NCBI RefSeq assembly: GCF_963675165.1
Contig: NC_087383.1
Coordinates: 4,060,979-4,124,978, forward strand
Direction: 5' to 3'
From: Halichondria panicea
Taxonomy: Eukaryota > Porifera > Demospongiae > Suberitida > Halichondriidae
Length of the DNA: 64,000 nucleotides
This document shows, piece after piece, positions 23,578 to 35,726 of the stretch (positions are counted from its first letter, which is position 1; the number at the start of each line of letters is the position of its first letter). The translations under genes were made by a program, and so were the position numbers. The notes under the pieces are model-generated. The model was not told where the DNA came from and did not search any database. It saw only the letters and a list, made by a program, of their open reading frames with translations.

Positions 23578-23640
23578 TAGGTGTGGCTTAGTGGTTAGAG
23601 CGAACCAGGGAGGATTTGATGTGTCTATCAACACCTTGTG
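23578..23640 (+). repeat. Possible tRNA-derived (SINE) remnant
   Basis: GGTGTGGCTTAGTGGTTAGA followed by GC resembles a tRNA 5' half with a Pol III A box (TGGCTTAGTGG). No convincing B box follows, only GGATTTGATGTGTC, and no cloverleaf can be drawn, so this is not a tRNA gene. A SINE head is the best guess. Confidence 0.3.
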
Positions 23641-25181
23641 CTGAGACTACTTGCATGCTGAACGAAAAATCGTTATGCTAAGGAACCTGCAGATGGCTGA
23701 CTCGCTCACTGTGGTATATCGGTTTGACCAACAATTCCAAACATATTTCACATTTCTCGTATAAGCAGCAGGCTTAAACTATCTTTTGTGATATGTCAGT
23801 GTTTGATGTCCTTTGCAGTACTTCGTACTAACGGTTTCTTCAGCCTTCACACTGCTTTCCATACATTCAGTGGACAGTTAGTAGCTACATGTATATCATA
23901 TCTGCTGGTATATGCAAGCTAGTCCCAGCCCATTCTCCACTTCAGATCCTCACCATAATTTGTATGTAAGTTTCCATATATACCACCAAGAGTAGATCGT
24001 GAGAGCAGTTACTATAATATTGATACCACCTTATAGCGGAGAATTTTCGAGGGTCTCGCAGATTAGCCATTTTTGTAGCTCGCAACATTGTATGGTATTT
24101 TGCAGCTGTACCACTACCACAGACGGTTGCATTACCTGTGTGTGTGTGTAGTGTACATGACCATCATGCAATCTATTACCCAGTCTGCTGTGCAGCTAGG
24201 AGAGACGTGTGATGGAGGAAGAGCTCAAGAAGGCACTATGTAGACATATTCGAGTGCTACAAACAACAGGTGATAAAAGTGGTACAGTATACCTTTACAG
24301 ATTATGGCATACAATGTGCATCTATGTACATTACTGGACTAGACTGTTAACCATAATTATTTTGCTGGTGAAAAACGCTTGCGATTATGCTGAATCAGCA
24401 GACATTTTTATTCAATTAGTAACTTTCCATGGCTGGTTATTGAACAGTTCTCTAAGTAATGTTTATCATATTTTCCTGCTCCTTTAGTTGAGGCTGAGTA
24501 ATGAACTCATACGCCTTCAAAAAGTGCAGTTAAGAAATGTGATTATCGGAACTGAAGTTGTGGTCAAATAGTTGAAAGTATGTACTCACTGCACGAAGGA
24601 ATGGGTGTTTCTAGTATACATTATATATACCACATTACTGCTGGTGAAAACCTTTGTACGAGCAGAAAACATGACCCTTTGCGATCTAACTATTGCGTTC
24701 TGGCAAGGATCGTGTGTATTTCATTTAGTCTTTGCGATTTTATTGTTGCGACCATCGAAAAGTTTGCGTATGTTTGATGCTTGTAGTAATGCAGTAGAAC
24801 TTGTATAGCACTCAATGTACCCCCCCCATGCACAGAGAGTTCTTCCTGCGAGTGGACCCCCCAGACAGAAAGCTGGATATCGACGAGTACTCTGACGTGA
24901 CCCAGACCATGCTCACCAAACTACATCAGTCAGTGTCCATGGAGATATGCTCCACCCACTCTGTGAGTCTCCACCTACGTACTGGAGAGCAGTTAATAGC
25001 ATGCTTGTGTTGTGCGCTTAGAGCTTTAATATGGATTGTCAATGTAAATAGAATTTGTGCTTTCAATTCCTAGTCCATTTGGGTACATTGGTGTGTCACG
25101 GTATTGATGCTAAGAGCTTTGTATATCTCTTGTCATCGAATACTACTGGGAATCCCTACTAGAATCAAACATCTATGATTA

Positions 25182-25487
25182 TCCATCAACATGTCCCAAT
25201 AATTGCTCTGGCACGTACTTTTGTCCATGTTTTGACTGAAGCTCAGACTCTACTACTATAATCTAGACTTAAACAATTAAAGTGTGAGGCTATTTCGCCC
25301 CAATCTTACCGTTACGCCCTATAATAATGTCCATCAACATGTCCCAATAATTGCTCTGGCACGTACTTTTGTCCACGTTTTGACTGAAGCTCAGACTCTA
25401 CTACTATAATCTAGACTTAAACAATTAAAGTGTGAGGCTATTTTGCCCCAATCTTACCTGTTAACGTTACGCCCTATAATAATGTGA
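25182..25487 (+). repeat. 149-bp tandem duplication
   Basis: CCATCAACATGTCCCAATAA begins both copies (25182 and 25331). The second copy has a few changes, including an added GTTAAC-containing stretch near its end. It lies in an intron of the kinesin-like relic. A single diverged copy occurs at about 45520-45640. Confidence 0.9.
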
Positions 25488-25870
25488 ACATTATTTTTTA
25501 CTCGTCCAGGTTCAGGTTCGAAAATGTTGTGTTTGAGATCACATCAGGCAGATAGAGAAGGTGGAGCTGGTCCTCCAGGTGAGGGTGTGTGTGTGTGCGT
25601 ACAGGTATAATTAGGTATGTAAAGTGTTTAAAGTTCACTGCCTTGTGTCAGGTATAGTGTTGGTATGCTTGTACGGTGTATGTAAGTACATGTATTTACA
25701 AATACATGCATTCTTTGTCTTATAGCAGTTAAAGTGTTTCACTTCCCTCTCTTCTCCCCACACAGGACCTCCTTCAGCTGCAATACGAGGGCCTAGCAAT
25801 CATGAAGATGTTTCAGAGGGTCAAATTGAACGTTAATCTGCTCATTTTCCTTATGAACAAAAATCGCTAA

Positions 25871-26905
25871 GCGTTATATTGTATTTCCTGTATTCATGAC
25901 AATTTTATGTACGTGCAGTGCATGTCTCTCTGTGACACTGTTTAGAAAGCGAAACCATCATTATTGCTGTGCTATTGCTAACTTGATTTGTTTAGGTGGT
26001 GGTTAAGTAATGTGCCTATTTCTGTCTTCTGTGTACTAACCGTTCTCAAAGCATTTAAATTGTCATTGAATAACGTAGTACAAAAGTAAATCATGCATGG
26101 TTGAGATTAAATAATAGTTAGACTATAACTATATACATGATTTATACCTTGTAAACGGGTACGAATTTGTAATTAACGCTAAATTAAGTACGCGCTGCTA
26201 ATAATAAAACGCAATTAAAAAAGTATGAATCTCATTCAAAAAAAAAATTTTTTTTTCTTTTTTCTTTTTTCTGATGTACTTTTGTATAATGTAATGCATG
26301 TACTTTTGAGAGTATGCTAAGCAAGCTAGTCCGCCAAAATTAGTACCCTAAAAACAGAAAAATCTGAAAACGCTAAAATTACTACCCGTCTATATTTATA
26401 TATTAATAGTAGTAACATTAAGGTACTGGGTAGAAGCCCAAAGCCAAAGGGCTGGTTGTAGTATTCCGAACGTATAGTGAGAGTTCTACTAGCCCTGAGG
26501 ACTTCTAAATCATGTGGAAACTTCCTAAACAGTGTCTAAGCATTTTAGATCACAACCATGAGTATCTAGCCAATCAGTATACCTAATCTTTGCTAATGAT
26601 TTTCTAAGTGAAGTACGTAATTTTCTAAGTAAGTACATGATTTTCTAAGTTGGATAGAACACTTCCTTTAGCCAATCAGATTGCGGTATTTATGTAAACA
26701 TGATAATTATAATCAACAATAATTATTATTATAATTATTATTGTATTCACTGAAAATGTACGTACAGTATTGCTGTTGTGCTATCCCGGCATTATAATAA
26801 CCTTTAATTTGTTTTAGGTAATGGTTGTGTAATATGCCAACATAGCATTTAAATTGTCATTGAATAATTATGGCAGAATAAAATCAAGTAAAATCATGGT
26901 CGATA
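25871..26905. other. Intergenic between kinesin relic and NLR1
   Basis: No gene is seen. The stretch is AT-rich, with an A9/T-rich junction at 26239-26271, three TTTCTAAGT motifs at about 26602-26650, and an AATAATTATTATTATAATTATTATT palindrome-like run at 26716. It should contain the NLR1 3' untranslated region on the minus strand. Confidence 0.5.
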
Positions 26906-29900
26906 TCAGATTGCCACGTAAATCTCAGGCAGTCCATTTCTCTTTCTCTCTTTGTTAGCGTCCCTGAATACTATCTCGATACAGGATCTTAGGTGATAAG
27001 GTATCCACAATCGTGTCAGTTCAGGGCAGTGGGTGGTTAGATGTCTGGCAAGTGTCTTCATTCCATCTTCTGTTATTGAGTCATTACCTTCAATGTACAG
27101 TGTTTTAATCTTGTTAATCAGTCCAGTTGATAGCTCCTCGATACTCTGATCAGTCAGATTACAGCGACTCAAGTTCAATGTTTTCAGAGTCTTATTGACT
27201 GCAAGTCCAGCAGCAATGTGACGACAGCTAGTCACTGTGTTATAAGACAAATAAAGAAATTCGAGGGCATTCAGAAGTTGATAGAGGGCAGCTCCATTGT
27301 CCTCTGATATTGTTAGTGAACAATTGGTCAGGTGCAGTCTCTTTAATGATGTGTTAGTTGACAAGGCCTCACAGATATACCTCAGTTCAGTGTTACCAAT
27401 AATATTGTGTGACAAATAAAGGTCTTTAAGAGTAGTGTTTGTGCTCAGTAGTCGAGGGAGTGCTCCGTGATTGTTGAGAGATAGTGAGCAGTTGGAGAGA
27501 TTGAGATACTTTAATGATTTATTAGTTGACAAGGCCTCACAGAGTGTGCTAAGCCCACTATTGCCAATGGCATTATAAGACAAAGATATTGAACTAGTGT
27601 TCTTGATCACCTCAGCGATGTGGTGTATCCCATCTTCATGAATATCATTATAATGAAGATTAAGACTAATCTCGAAGGGACACTTGGAAAGTCCTCGGGC
27701 CAGAAATTTACAGCCTTGGTCACCAATACAGCAATTTTCGAGGCTAAGTGTGAATCCATTACTGGTGTTGGAACAAACTGATGCGAAATATCCAACAGAG
27801 AGGCAGTCAATAGGATTCATTGTAGTGAAATTAAGATCTAGATCATGATTAAGAAGTGTGGCCATAAACACACAAAGTGATGAGTCTTCAACTTCGTACA
27901 AACAATTGATGAGGGACAACAAGAGAGGTTTTGGCTTAACATAAATATCATTATCATTTATCTTATTCTCACTTTTGACAACCTTTCTGACCAGATCAAA
28001 AACAGATGTTGGAACTGGACACAAGAATCGAGGTAGCTTGCTGAGGATTGGTCTTCTAGTTCTCAGTTTGGTGACACCAGCATAAAACTGGAAGACTGCG
28101 CTGAATCGAGGATTACCAAACAGCTTCTGGAATACAGAAATTTGTCTCTGGGAAGACATGAGAGAGATGTGGATTGCTGCTAGTAACTCTTGGATAGACA
28201 GGTGGAGAAAGCAGTAGTAAACCAGATGACCATCGCTAATGATACTGGGAACAGTTTGTAATAATCCAACTTTTGAAATCTCCTTCGCAATGCGAAGATC
28301 GGCCAAATCATTGTCAGTAAATGTCACTTTGTCTTTTTCAATCCCATAATATGCAAGTTGACACATTTGTACGGACGGTGTTTTGATTTCTGAGGGCAGT
28401 GAGTCTGGAAATGTGATGTCTCCCACTGAAGTGGTTTTCCCCAACCTATCCTGGAGGTATCTCTTGAGAGTGCTCTGGACAACAGATGTGAATATCCCGT
28501 GGTTGGATGTTGGGAGTGAGTGGTTATCAGAAAGGAAGCAATTAACGACAATGGACGCATTGAGGGGGAGGTAGCAGCTACCTTCTACCACTGGGTTCTC
28601 TCGAATTCTTTCTAGTAGAGTCTGCACAGCTTGTGAGTCACCTTTCAAACACTCAGTGAAATACTGTTCTAGTTCTTGTGGAGTGAACCCCAACACCTCC
28701 ACCCTGGACGAGACTAGTGGGTGGAGCTCAGCCGAGGATGACGGTCGAGATGTTACAATCAAGGCGGATTCGTGTAGCGGACTTTCTCGTGACATATCTG
28801 GTCGGATTAGTTTGTTGATGATGGAGTCTCTAGGGAGGTCAGGAGGAAGCTCGTCCCATCCGTCTAGCACCCACAGTACACCTTTGCCATACAGTGATTT
28901 TATTACTGCCTCTGTCTCATTAACCACGGCCGTATCAATGCAGGGAAGTATGTCAGCAATTTTCTTTGCTTTTCTAACGAGGGGATCTCTCAGTCTCACG
29001 AGGATTGCAATATCGAATTCTTGGAACAGTTTTCCTTTTGCCCACTCCTGACAGATGTGTAGAGCAAGGGTGCTTTTGCCAGAGCCTGGAGCTCCTTCAA
29101 TCAACACAAAGTTTCGTCTATTTCTAATCTCTGAGAAAATATTTATCAAGTTAACTGGAGTCTTTTGAAGTAAAATATCGTCGATTTTTCCTGTGATTGA
29201 TAGTCTAAAAAATTCATCATTGATTTTTCCTCTCTGAATTTCCTCCTTCTGAATTATGGCCAGCTTGAAGACTTTGTTTGTTGGGATGGGAGGCCATTGT
29301 GTGGCTGATGTGGATACTTGTGTTCTGTAGCGACTTTGTAGGTAGTCCCTGTACAAGGACAGCTTGTGGTTCAGCAGGACCCTCTCTCGGGAGGGGGGAC
29401 ACGAGGTGGTGGAGTCTGGGGAAACAAAACAATAGGTGAGTACCATTCCTGGTGATATAGTATTATCTCAATAATTGTACGTGAAGCAATAAAATAATTA
29501 AGTTAACTGTCCCTTATTTGGTTGCAATCACTCCCACAACGTATGGTACCACAATGACCACACTCTCACATATGGCAGACTCACATTTGTCAGACAAGTA
29601 CTTGCACACTCGAACAGCAACGTCTCCATTGAGCAGAGAGAGTATGATGAGTAGCAGAGCTTGGAAGGTGGCTTGTAGTTGGTTCTTGTTCTGCCAGTAT
29701 TCTAGGGCAAGTTTCATTCCGGCTTGAGTGCGGTTTAGACGTGTTTTAGCCTTCACTTCGCTTACGTCAGTTTTCTGTCCAGGTGATAGCTCCAGCTTTT
29801 CAAGATAATCATCAGTGTTATCGAAACATGCTGCTAACTCGGGTAGATCTGGTTCCTTTATTGCTGTATTGAGCTGCTCATCAGTCAGTTTCATTTCTGT

Positions 29901-30058
29901 CTTCAGATCGTCAATTGTGAGCTCTGAAAATAGATAAGCAAGCACACAAGGTTAGCAATCACCAATGAGAGTTTTAAGATGCTTTAGCAATCATTGGGTT
30001 TATCCTTTATAGTAAACATGACACTTTTTATACCTTGGTTCTGCTCTTTAGTGGCCAT
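26906..30058 (-). CDS. DEATH-NACHT-LRR receptor, NLR1
   Basis: Three exons on the minus strand: 30058-30034 (MATKEQNQ, then a split codon), 29923-29585 and 29415-26906. All borders are GT/AG and phases match, giving about 957 residues. Residues ~9-118 form a DEATH fold (DLPELAACF, ATFQALLLIILSL). NACHT: Walker A GAPGSGKST at ~229-237, Walker B LWVLDGWDEL at ~302-311, sensor-like IVTSRPSS at ~341. About 676-940 are ribonuclease-inhibitor-type leucine-rich repeats (LSTNTSLKRLHLTNCSL). Such tripartite proteins are cytosolic pattern sensors that oligomerise through NACHT and signal through DEATH; the ligand is unknown. It is the only one of the four local NLRs that is intact with a full LRR set. 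Confidence 0.93.
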
Positions 30059-30126
30059 TCCAGCAAATAAATCTGTGCCTTGCAGCTCTCTGAGTCTGAA
30101 AATCTAAATTAAATTGGGTGTTGACT

Positions 30127-30192
30127 TGCAAAGAAAAGTGGGTGTATCTCAGATGCCAAATAGAGATAAGCTTACGCCCACTTTTCTTTGCA
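30127..30192. repeat. Hairpin just upstream of NLR1
   Basis: TGCAAAGAAAAGTGGGTGT (30127-30145) and ACGCCCACTTTTCTTTGCA (30174-30192) are inverted repeats with one mismatch, ~70 bp upstream of the NLR1 start codon. The same hairpin lies upstream of NLR3 (49822-49872). It could be a miniature transposon or a shared promoter element. Confidence 0.85.
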
Positions 30193-30249
30193 TTTACCAC
30201 ACCCACCAAAGACTGTGTTGAAAATGTCAGCAGGAGTCTTTTCTATCCT

Positions 30250-30285
30250 CTCTTCCCCCCCCCCCCCCCCCCCCCGCCCCCTGAG
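30250..30285. repeat. Poly-C tract
   Basis: A run of about twenty C followed by GCCCCC. It is a simple repeat and length is likely unreliable in assembly. Confidence 0.9.
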
Positions 30286-31401
30286 AAAAGGTTTGGCCCG
30301 CATACTAATTTGTCACCTGGGTAAGAATGCAGAGTAGATCTACTCAGTTTATGGTAGACTACATGATAAAGAATGGATGTTCAACCATAAATGCACTTTG
30401 ATTTTCACATACCCGTACCCCACAGACTAAAGTATTACAGCATTCTCGGGCTGGAAGATGGTGAGTTAATTTATTAGCCATAGATTATTGTCTGGTTAAT
30501 CTGTTGGTGCATGCCTTGTAAGCATAGATCATGTTCTCTGTTCCTTTGCACAGTTTGAGGCTGAGAATGCTGCCCTGTCAGAAATGAACCCGACGTATTC
30601 AAGTTTTCAAGTAAGATTACCATAAGACCTTTAATTAAAGCAAAACTTTTTTTAAATATTTACTAAGCCAGAGGTCGCTTCTTTTGGAGGTTGAAAAATT
30701 GTGTTAAAAACCTGATGTCGTATCTAATTATGGATAGCTCTACTCAGTCTATACTTGCCTCGATTTCTAGCCGCTTAAAAACGGGGAGTTAGAATCTGTA
30801 TCTTAATCAATGCTAGGGTGTGTGCCTACATTAGTTTACCTCCATTTAATACGCGACATTAAAAAATAACTGTCAACGCAGCTGTCGCTACTTTTAGAAA
30901 TTTACCTAACCTCGAAGGTGTCCTCTCTGGTGAGTGGGTTGGGCAAGTGTGTGCCTACAGCTGTGGACATGTAATTATTCGTAGCCAATTCTTGAGAGGC
31001 CACTAATAGCAAGAGTATAATAAGAGAGAGAGAGAGTATCCAACGTAGCATAACATGCATTTGGAAAGTAGCGTAACTTCCTGCTTTGTAACTAACTGAT
31101 CAATCCTAGTTCCTGGAGCCCTCAGGACAACAAAACTCATTGTCATTAATTAATGATGTGTTTCAGACAGGGTGTCACGTTACTTTCCGAATATATCTGA
31201 TGCAAGATAGCGATGCATTCAAACTCTCTCTTTTACTATGAGCTCTTGACTGATTGTACTGCTCCCAGGGTTCATGTATAAAGATGTTTAGGATCAAGTA
31301 TGTATGGTCGACTTTAACTGAGCACTCTTGTATTAGCCATAGTTATAAGCACTGCAATAATTATGTCCTTAGACAAAGAACTTGCATGTCTGTTTTTGAG
31401 G

Positions 31402-31801
31402 TACCGTATATCTTCTAATTTATCGCCTCGGACACTTCTGACACTTTTCTGGGCAATTTTCGTTGTTCTAATACAACGGATACTCTGGTGCTTTAATATT
31501 ACATTTGTCCGGACAATACCTTGAAAAGTTGAGTTACATTCATAGCCGGCCAGTAATACTTCGAGTGCTGGTTAGATAGCTTTGAGTAACTAGTTTTAGA
31601 TAGCTAGTGCAACTATTCAGTCGCACACTGTTCTATTAAACTTAGCTAGCTCGCATGCAGCTGCTTGCTTGTTTTAATTGTTTCCAGACACTTCGCATGC
31701 TCTATATATGTTAAAAAATCTGTTCCAATTATACGCAGACAATTTACAGAATAATTACCTTTTGTTCTAATAAATTATAACATATACGGTACTTGTATCT
31801 A
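31402..31801. mobile_element. 400-bp MITE, TACCGTATAT termini
   Basis: It starts TACCGTATATCTTCTAATTT and ends with an inverted copy (AAATTATAACATATACGGTA). It is a diverged member of the CCGTATAG group. It sits in the kinesin-like relic. No coding capacity. Confidence 0.6.
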
Positions 31802-33368
31802 GTAATCTGCTTATTCATTGTCTAACTAATGTATAATTATTGCATGAAACTCTTTTCTCAACTTAAATCTTCTGTCACTTGCAGTTGCACCTCGAGGGGA
31901 AGCTCAGAGTTCTGGAGAATTGGACCAACAGGCTGTAGCGCTGAGCTCAATCACTTTTAGGAGTACAATCAATATGTCTTTGAGCAGTATTGGTCTCCAG
32001 AGTTGAGAGAGCTGATATCATCACACTATATAGGGAAAGGTAAAGTTGTTTCTTATATAGTTTTGATCTAGTTGGTAGAAGATTCAGAAGACCTAACACC
32101 GTGTAGGCTTTAGCTGATAGTGAGCCTCTCCCATTTTCATATTCGATTGCACAAAAAGCCCAAGATCTTTGTTTATCAGAGAGTACCTGCATTTCATGTG
32201 ACTCATCAATAGCAACTGAATGCCCCGGCCTATACCATTGATGCTCACAACAAAAGCCCCTTGCTGGTACATTGCTAAGATGGTGGTGGGCATTTCAAGC
32301 AAATCAGCAATATGGGCGTGAGATTATTCTCTGATACGTTTGATGGTCAAACGCTGTGAAAATAGATGCCATTTTCTTTATGCATGATCCAGCAAGTGTG
32401 CATGTGGAGGGTTGGGCAGGTTGTCTAGAGGAGCAGAAGTTCATTTAGATTCGTTAAAGTGTTGTACACCAAGTGGTGTGTGGTGTTTTATTGGTGAGCA
32501 TTTTTAGTTAGTTATGTGGTACGAATAAAATAGTACATGTATTTCGTGCTTGTGCACAGTTCAATTCCAGTGCTTTACAATTCTCATTCTCCTCACAGCA
32601 GCTGTCCAGACGGAGGACCATGTGTCAGAGTCTTCTCTCACGTGACACTGCGTCCCACCAGCCCTGGTCTGAGGCCCCTCCCCCATAACCTCCTCTCTTA
32701 CTTTAGCCCCACTCAAATTCTCAACCAAGTCCGTATCTTTTGCTCCAAGATCATGTGACGAGTCCTTCAAAGTGCACTTCACTCGTACTAGATTCATGAA
32801 GTTCCTGAATGAGCAGGAGGTGAGAGGAGGAATGTTTGTGCTCAAATACCAGATTTTACTTTAATGACCTTTACCTGTCAATGTGGATCAATTGCAATGT
32901 TGTTTGGGAGTAGATCTTTACCAAATGCATAATAATTATGTTTTCATACCTCCTAGGGTGAATACCGAGCAGCCGCATTTCATGGCGAGTTTTTGCAGTA
33001 CTTAACGTCCAGCAGCAATCCATGCTAAACCAAATGGTCGGTATATCGAGGTGGCCGTACTTTAGAGAGCCGGAATAGCGAGAGTCTACTGTACCTTTAT
33101 TATAACTACTGTACCACTACCACGATGCTGTGATGGTTGTATCTGTATACCTGTGTGTGTACATGACCACCATGTAATCTATTACCCAGTCTGCTGTGCA
33201 AGAGAGACTTGTGATGGAGGAAGAGCTCAAGAAGGCACTGGATCGCTGTAAGGAGTTGGAGCAGAGCAGTGTGCCTGCAGTGGACGGGGTGGACATATTC
33301 GAGTGCTACAAAGTAACGGGAGAAGGAAGAGCACTTGAAACAGGTGAAAAGTGGCACAGTATACCGCA

Positions 33369-33575
33369 CCGTACGTATAGCGTCCTGGGTATAGTTTCCG
33401 TGGACAAGCTAAACTCGACGAATATTTATCACACACGAAAACGTAGGCGTGGTTGACCGGAACGCGTGCAATGCAGTGTAGCAAAGGGAATTTTTACACA
33501 CGAAAATCACTGCTGCACCACGCCTACGTTTTTGTTTCGGATTTTTTACCCCACGAAATGACCTGCTATACAGTA
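33369..33575. mobile_element. Degenerate CCGTATAG-type MITE
   Basis: CCGTACGTATAGCG at 33369 faces TGCTATACAGTA at 33564-33575. Between them, ACACACGAAAACGTAGGCGTGG and CCACGCCTACGTTTTTGTTTCGG form an internal hairpin. It is a diverged relative of 63384-63582. Confidence 0.4.
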
Positions 33576-33706
33576 TGTAGTGAATATGGCTTAGGCAAAA
33601 TACACGATACATGATGCCGATTGTGTCTACATTATTTACTGGACTATGGGCCGTTTTCATTTTCACCATGTAAAGTTTGCACCTCTGGTACTGTATATCA
33701 GTTAGT

Positions 33707-33960
33707 CAGGGTTTCATCTAGTGGGGGAGGGGTGGTTCCCCCCCCCCAATTGTTGTAGAATAATGACATCATCACATTAGTACCACATTATAGTTAATGT
33801 GATTAGCTGAAGTTAGATCTACTGTGATGCGTTAGATTAAGCATAGTGTAATCAACTTTTTTTAAACAAAAGTGGGCGTAGCCAAACATTTTGTGACGCG
33901 CTTACGCACTTCCAAATCTCCCCCCCCCCCCCCCAACTTGTTATCCTAGATGAAACCCTG
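33707..33960. mobile_element. 254-bp MITE, CAGGGTTTCATCTAG termini
   Basis: Perfect 15-bp inverted ends: CAGGGTTTCATCTAG (33707-33721) and CTAGATGAAACCCTG (33946-33960). TTAGT is directly repeated outside both ends, a 5-bp target duplication. Subterminal G- and C-runs resemble those of the 20808-21517 element, suggesting the same superfamily. Confidence 0.88.
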
Positions 33961-35436
33961 TTAGTGTATTAGAGAGTACAAGAATGATTTGTCAGAACAA
34001 TCTCATGTACCTCTTTGGTAAACATACACTAACTGTGTTGTACTGACTTTCATTGAATCACACTGTATCACACGTCACTTCTCTTGCAGCTGTACAATGA
34101 AGTACATAGCTGCGATAAAATCCTTCGATGTTGTGGATAGGTAATCAGCTGTCTACTGACCAGGTGTGTGTGGGCGGGGGTAGAATGGATTGTGCGCTCA
34201 ATAAGTGATAATCCTTATTAGTTGCTTAAAACCTGATACACAATTTCAGTCAATCAATTTTTTCATGCCCCACAGAGATGTAACCTATAGCTGTGCTCCA
34301 TTTACCTCGGCTGGAAAAAATGTGAGTCAATTAGTGACTTTCTATGACATTTATTCCCGGAACTGAATCATAATATGACTCTCACTGTTCCCCCCCCCCC
34401 ACAGAGGGTTCTTCCTGCGAGCATCGACAGTGGACTCCCCGGACAGATAGCTGGGTATCGATGCGTACTCTGACGTGATCAAACCAATCATCTGCATCAG
34501 TGTCCATGGAGATATGCCCCACCCACTCTGTGAGTCTCTACCTACGTACTGGAGAGTGCATAGCAGATACTAACATACTTGTGTTGTGTGCTTAGATCTT
34601 TAATACGGGCTGTCTATATACTATATAATTATGCTTTCAATTCCTGCGTACATTGGTGTGTCACGGTATTGATGTTAAGAGCTTCGTATGTCTCTTGTCA
34701 TTGATGTACTATTCTGGGAATCCCTCTACTATGATCGAACAACATGATAATCATCGACATGTGCTCTTACTATTATTGCTCTTGTACGTACTTTGTCCAG
34801 ATTCTACTACTAATCAGATTCTATTTCAGTGTGAGGCTATTGACTTATTTTATGCCTCTATGTGTAACGTTGAGCGCTATGTTAACACTCCCCCAGGTTC
34901 AGAAATGTTGTGTTTAAGATCACGTCAGTGGATGTGAGCAAGTTTGAGGTGTCTGGGCAGGCAGATAGAGAAGGTGGAGCTGGTCTTCCAGGCGAGGGGA
35001 GCAATAAAGGGAGTACTAATATGATTTTGTGTTATGTAGAATACATGCATTCTTTGCCAGTTGAACTGTTTCACTGCCCTCTCTTCTCCCCACACAGGAC
35101 CTCCTTCAGCTGCAATACGAGGGCCTGGCAATCATGAAGATGTTTAGAAGATGTTTGGGAGGGCTAAAGTGAACGTTAATTTGCTCATCTTCCTCATAAT
35201 TATATGAACAAAAGGCATCAGAGCGTTAAATTGGATTTTCACTAGCAAATTGCTTGCATGTGTTCATTGACAATTTACTGTGCATGTGAGCATTTATCAT
35301 TATTACCAAGGAGAAGCCCTTGTTATGCCTCGAGGCGTAGGAGGGATACGGTAAAGCTGACTGTGTGTGTGTCGATCTGTGTGTCTGTTATTGTTCATTG
35401 TTACCAAGGAGAAGCCCTTGTTATTGCTGTGCTATA

Positions 35437-35657
35437 TACCGTATAGCGCGAAATTTTCGAGGCACTTATATTTCGTGGATTGGCCTCTAAAAGCCATTTC
35501 GTTGCACAATGTTCGCAGAATGACTGCTTACCGGAAGCCACGCCTTTAAATCTTGCATGTTATAGCAGGTAAAGAACGATTTTCGTGGACTTAATTTTCG
35601 TGTAGGATTGCTAACCCACGAAAATTAAGCCCCTCGAAAATTTCGCGCTATACGGTA
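35437..35657. mobile_element. 221-bp CCGTATAG-type MITE
   Basis: It begins TACCGTATAGCGCGAAATTT and ends AAATTTCGCGCTATACGGTA, perfect inverted ends with TA outermost. It lies 70 bp beyond the NLR2 stop codon. There is no reading frame of interest. Confidence 0.85.
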
Positions 35658-35726
35658 TTGACAAGTTGTAATTAATTAAAATTGTCATTGATAACGATCA
35701 ATCTCAATTAATAATTAATAATTAAT

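Larger units (their letters stand above)
20130..25870 (+). pseudogene. Kinesin-like gene remnants, unit 1
   Basis: Scattered exon remnants on the plus strand. 20150-20210 reads LSEEPISLSQDIYQLIEIGE, and 20455-20592 contains SSRSHTIFKLTIESR, the kinesin motor switch I region; the pair resembles kinesin-7 (CENP-E) motors. Later pieces: 21565-21600 (LHLEG..LRVLENWTN), 21820-22030 (ending FKVHFTPTKFMKFLNEQE), 22162-22232, coiled-coil VEEKSETIRCLEDDLLREE at 22611 with an in-frame TGA at about 22723, MEEELKKAL at 24212, FFLRVDPPDRKLDIDEYSD at 24840, and a last exon 25766-25870 (DLLQLQYEGLAIMKM). The Walker A part of the motor is absent. Whether all pieces come from one gene is inference. Long introns carry transposons. 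Confidence 0.7.
30550..35172 (+). pseudogene. Kinesin-like gene remnants, unit 2
   Basis: Second copy of the relic exons: 30555-30610 (FEAENAALSEMNPTYSSFQ), 31884-31930 (LHLEGKLRVLENWTN then a stop), 32590-32820 (VHFTRTRFMKFLNEQE end), 33210-33340 (MEEELKKALDRCKELEQSS..DGVDIFECYK), 34392-34530 (with TAG where unit 1 has AAG in PDRKLD), 34895-34990 (FRNVVFKITSVDVSKFEVSG) and 35097-35172 (DLLQLQYEGLAIMKM). The motor exon is missing; only its intron edge (GTGAGTGGGTTGGGCAAG) survives at about 30928. Stops and losses make it non-coding. It lies directly downstream of NLR1 and upstream of the NLR2 3' end. Confidence 0.68.

Noticed and set aside
23578-23650. tRNA gene
   Set aside because: Only an A-box-like half is present; no B box, anticodon stem or acceptor pairing.
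28656-29051. 131-codon plus-strand frame opposite NLR1 (and similar ones opposite NLR2 and NLR3)
   Set aside because: It is antisense to the NACHT coding region and conserved only because the sense strand is.
35300-35425. Direct repeat ACCAAGGAGAAGCCCTTGTT at ~35306 and ~35402 as a transposon target duplication
   Set aside because: The repeat is too long for a target duplication and the intervening ~75 bases have no inverted ends; it is probably a local tandem duplication.
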